24,700 nucleotides of DNA from ATZT02 sp046048135 (GTDB taxonomy: Bacteria; Actinomycetota; Actinomycetes; S36-B12; UBA5976): contig JBJOGR010000006.1 in the NCBI GenBank assembly GCA_046048135.1, forward strand, positions 1 through 24,700, written 5' to 3'. The translations under genes and the position numbers were made by a program. The notes beneath the pieces were generated by a model. That model saw only the letters and a program-made list of their open reading frames with translations, ran no database searches and was not told where the DNA came from. Position 1 is the first letter of the stretch. The number at the start of each line of letters is the position of its first letter. Below, one piece after another: positions 22,388 to 24,700 of the stretch.

Positions 22388-23715
22388 GTATGTCACCGCA
22401 AGATTCCCCAGCGGTTACATCAGCAAAGCAACAGCCTGAATGGCCAGATGCTGGTGAACTTGAAAGAGTAATCAAAGAATTAAAAGTTCTACCTCCTTTG
22501 GTATTTCCAAGTGAATGCGATTTATTAACTCAACGATTAGCAGATGTTTCTCGTGGCGAAGCGTTTTTCTTAACCGGTGGAGATTGTGCTGAAACATTTG
22601 CAGCAAACACTGCAAATTCAGTTAGAGCAAGATTAAAAACAGTTCTACAAATGGCAGTAGTTTTAACTTATGGAGCAACTCTTCCTGTTGTAAAAGTAGG
22701 AAGAATTGCTGGTCAATACTTCAAACCAAGATCTGCTAATGAAGAAACAATTAACGGAGTTACTCTTCCTTCATACAGGGGAGATGCCATAAATGATGTT
22801 GCATTTACTCCTGAAGCAAGAAGACCAGATCCACAAAGATTAATTCGTGCTTACAAAGCTTCAAATGCAACTTTGAATTTAATTAGATCTTTTTCACAAG
22901 ATGGATCAGCAGATTTAAGAATGGTTCATGCATGGAATAGAGATTTCGTATCTCAATCTGATTCTGGTAAAAAATACGATCAATTAGCAAAAGATATTGA
23001 TAGGGCACTTGCTTTTATGCATGCTTGTGGCGCAGATCCAGTGGAATTTAGATCAGTTGAATTTTTTACAGCACACGAAGCTTTACTTCTAGATTATGAA
23101 AAAGCAATGTCGCGTACAGATTATGTGACTGGAAGAACTTATGACACGAGTGCTCATTTCTTATGGATGGGTGAAAGAACTCGAGAACCAGATGGTGCTC
23201 ATACGCAATTCATGGCTTCAATTAGCAATCCAATTGGTTGCAAAGTTGGACCAAAAGCAAATCCACAAGATGTTGTTAATTTAATTAAGAAATTAGATCC
23301 AGATAAAACTCCTGGAAGATTAACATTAATTTCTCGAATGGGTGCTGGAAATGTTTTAGATAAGCTTCCACCAATTATTAAAGCTGTTGAAGAGACAGGA
23401 CATCCAGTTATTTGGGTTTGTGATCCAATGCACGGTAATACGAAAGAAGCAGCAAGTGGTCATAAGACTAGAGAATTTTCTGATGTATTAAGTGAAGTTA
23501 AAGACTTTTTTGAAGTCCATAAACAACTTGGTACTCATCCAGGTGGTTTACATATTGAGTTAACTGGAGATGATGTGACTGAATGTTTAGGTGGGATTTC
23601 AGGAATTATGGAAAAAGACCTACCTATGAGATATGAAACAGCTTGTGATCCACGTTTAAACAGAGTTCAAGCCTTGGAATTGGCCTTCCAGGTAGCAGAA
23701 ATGTTGGCAAAATAA
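22384..23715 (+). CDS. aroG: class II (plant-type) DAHP synthase
   Basis: This enzyme joins PEP and erythrose-4-phosphate to start the shikimate pathway. The 443-residue length and motifs LTGGDCAETFA (metal-binding Cys), RPDPQRLIRAY, the WMGERTREPDGAH block and VIWVCDPMHGNT are those of class II enzymes such as M. tuberculosis AroG, with no similarity to the E. coli class I type. The ATG overlaps the pfk stop (ATGA), so sugar phosphate metabolism and aromatic synthesis are translationally linked here. The first 15 residues look flexible. A second ATG two codons later (22390) is also usable. Allosteric inhibition by aromatic amino acids is common in the family. Confidence 0.96.
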   Translation: MSMSPQDSPAVTSAKQQPEWPDAGELERVIKELKVLPPLVFPSECDLLTQRLADVSRGEAFFLTGGDCAETFAANTANSVRARLKTVLQMAVVLTYGATLPVVKVGRIAGQYFKPRSANEETINGVTLPSYRGDAINDVAFTPEARRPDPQRLIRAYKASNATLNLIRSFSQDGSADLRMVHAWNRDFVSQSDSGKKYDQLAKDIDRALAFMHACGADPVEFRSVEFFTAHEALLLDYEKAMSRTDYVTGRTYDTSAHFLWMGERTREPDGAHTQFMASISNPIGCKVGPKANPQDVVNLIKKLDPDKTPGRLTLISRMGAGNVLDKLPPIIKAVEETGHPVIWVCDPMHGNTKEAASGHKTREFSDVLSEVKDFFEVHKQLGTHPGGLHIELTGDDVTECLGGISGIMEKDLPMRYETACDPRLNRVQALELAFQVAEMLAK

Positions 23716-23740
23716 ATATCTTAAGTAGGCTTTTAAGTCT

Positions 23741-24214
23741 ATGAATAAGAAAACTCAAATAATTCTTGGCTCAGTTTTAGCCCTTGCAATTATTAGTGCA
23801 ATTACTAGTTCTGTTCTTTCCAATTATCGGGAAAATAGAATTCAAGCAATATTAAATCCAGCCCCAACTCAAAGTGCAGATGATGGAGTTGTAACTTTAG
23901 ACAAAATGGTGGTCACAATTCTTAATGGCACCAACAGAGAAGGTTTAGGCACAAGACTTGCTTCTCGATTAGAAACTTTTGGAGTGTTTGTAACAAAAAT
24001 AGATAATTATAAAAAAAGAAATATAGACACAAGTGAACTTTTATATAGGCCAGATGCTATTGAAGCTGCCACAAAATTAGCGCAAGTTGCAGGTATTCAA
24101 AAATTAACACCATATCCTGCGTTTGAAGCAGATGAGTTTGCAACAATTATTACTGGATATGATTTACCAGAACCATTTCCAGAACAAATTGAAGATACAA
24201 GTGTTTCTCCATGA
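23741..24214 (+). CDS. membrane-anchored LytR_C domain protein
   Basis: The N-terminal helix (about 7-28) acts as a signal anchor. After a Pro/Gln-rich linker comes a LytR_C domain (about 55-140), recognised from VTILNGTNREGLGTRLASRL and the later YRPDAIEAATKLAQVAGI segment. LytR_C domains are found at the end of LCP cell-wall ligases and also as single-domain envelope proteins in actinobacteria, where their role is not settled. The protein lacks the LCP catalytic domain, so it is not a ligase. The ATG is 25 bases after the DAHP synthase stop, and its own stop overlaps the next ATG. Confidence 0.85.
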   Translation: MNKKTQIILGSVLALAIISAITSSVLSNYRENRIQAILNPAPTQSADDGVVTLDKMVVTILNGTNREGLGTRLASRLETFGVFVTKIDNYKKRNIDTSELLYRPDAIEAATKLAQVAGIQKLTPYPAFEADEFATIITGYDLPEPFPEQIEDTSVSP

Positions 24215-24700
24215 GTAAATATCTAATTCATGAAATAAAAACTCCTTGGTCAAAAATTGCAACAGTTTTAGATGTTTCGCATAATCCAATTGTTATTGGA
24301 GCAGGATTCAAACCAATAAATAAATTAATAAAACAATTGAATTTATCTCTAGATGCAAAATTAATAAAAGACACAAAATTAGAAGGTGTTACAGAAATTG
24401 TAAAAGATTGGATTGATGGAGATTTAGATGCTTTCAAAAGAATAAAACTTAAACAACCAGGTGCTGAATTTATGCAAAGTTGCTGGAGTCAGTTAAGAAA
24501 AATTGAAGGTGGAAAAGTTTTAAGTTATGCACAATTAGCGAAAAAAGCAGGAAATGCAAAAGCGGTTCGAGCAGCTGGAAGTGCTTGTGCTAAAAATCTG
24601 ATTGCACCATTTGTGCCATGTCATCGAATTATTAAAACAAATGGTGATATTGGTAACTATGGGTTTGGAGTGTCGCTCAAAAAAGCGCTACTTGAGCACG
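24211..24700 (+). CDS. ogt: methylated-DNA-protein-cysteine methyltransferase, 3' end missing
   Basis: Ogt/MGMT removes O6-methyl groups from guanine by moving them to its own Cys. The visible 163 residues include the poorly conserved N-terminal domain (1-82) and the DNA-binding domain with YAQLAKKAGNAKAVRAAGSA (recognition helix and Arg finger) and the active Cys137 in PFVPCHRII. The usual NP before this strand is NL. The frame is open at the window edge, where only a few C-terminal residues should be missing. The ATG overlaps the LytR_C stop (ATGA), an uncommon pairing of an envelope gene with DNA repair. Confidence 0.92.
   Translation, partial: MSKYLIHEIKTPWSKIATVLDVSHNPIVIGAGFKPINKLIKQLNLSLDAKLIKDTKLEGVTEIVKDWIDGDLDAFKRIKLKQPGAEFMQSCWSQLRKIEGGKVLSYAQLAKKAGNAKAVRAAGSACAKNLIAPFVPCHRIIKTNGDIGNYGFGVSLKKALLEH

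Noticed and set aside
1..24700. tRNA genes, rRNA, CRISPR arrays, insertion sequences
   Set aside because: I found no cloverleaf-like or rRNA-like stretch, no spaced direct repeats and no transposase frames. All gaps are shorter than 300 bases.

Overview
The window looks like chromosome from a streamlined, low-GC actinobacterium. Actinobacterial marks are: a ctaE-qcrC-qcrA-qcrB cluster with a di-haem cytochrome c and a three-helix Tat-type Rieske protein; lexA divergent from a LysM protein (the mycobacterial/corynebacterial lexA-chiZ/divS layout); a PimB-like mannosyltransferase; a class II DAHP synthase; and a PPi-type phosphofructokinase. G+C is about one third in most stretches I counted. 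Leu is mostly TTA and Arg mostly AGA, which is unusual for Actinobacteria. Gaps are very short and many neighbours overlap by ATGA. A Nanopelagicales-like freshwater/marine plankton lineage fits, but that placement is inference.

Layout. 1-345: a region of clearly higher G+C (141/300 by hand count) with the N-terminus of a probable CPBP membrane protease and the broken 3' end of a DinB-like gene. 309-1334 (minus): thioredoxin-like protein, DUF4395 membrane protein and truncated DinB-like protein. 1335-2975 (plus): palindromic control region, then cysK-cysE for cysteine synthesis. 2968-5271: a PYROXD2-type FAD oxidoreductase, a small membrane protein and a PhnB-like VOC protein. 5268-6388: lexA and a LysM division-inhibitor candidate sharing a control region with three SOS boxes. 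6394-10630 (plus): a persulfide-responsive operon (CstR-like repressor, lipoprotein rhodanese, CoA-disulfide reductase-rhodanese fusion, small Cys-rich protein), continuing into an ICMT-like membrane methyltransferase, a CPVC membrane protein and a SAM methyltransferase. 10632-11627 (minus): TerC protein. 11657-15832 (minus): terminator, then qcrB, qcrA, qcrC and ctaE. 15872-17373 (plus): receiver-like protein and trpD. 17362-19717 (minus): pimB and a GT87-like glycosyltransferase. 19773-24700 (plus): metallophosphoesterase, plsC, PPi-type pfk, class II DAHP synthase, LytR_C protein and a partial O6-methylguanine-DNA methyltransferase.

Two themes recur. One is sulfur and thiol chemistry: cysK/cysE, the thioredoxin pair, and the cst-like operon with its extension. 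The other is envelope and energy: PIM-type mannosyltransferases, PlsC, LytR_C, LysM and the bc1-aa3 respiratory branch. The best candidate for an under-described system is the stretch at 6404-9852. There a CsoR-family repressor with persulfide-sensor residues and a well-placed operator drives sulfur-handling enzymes plus three small unassigned proteins. The SOS control region at 5960-6071 is the cleanest regulatory reading in the window.
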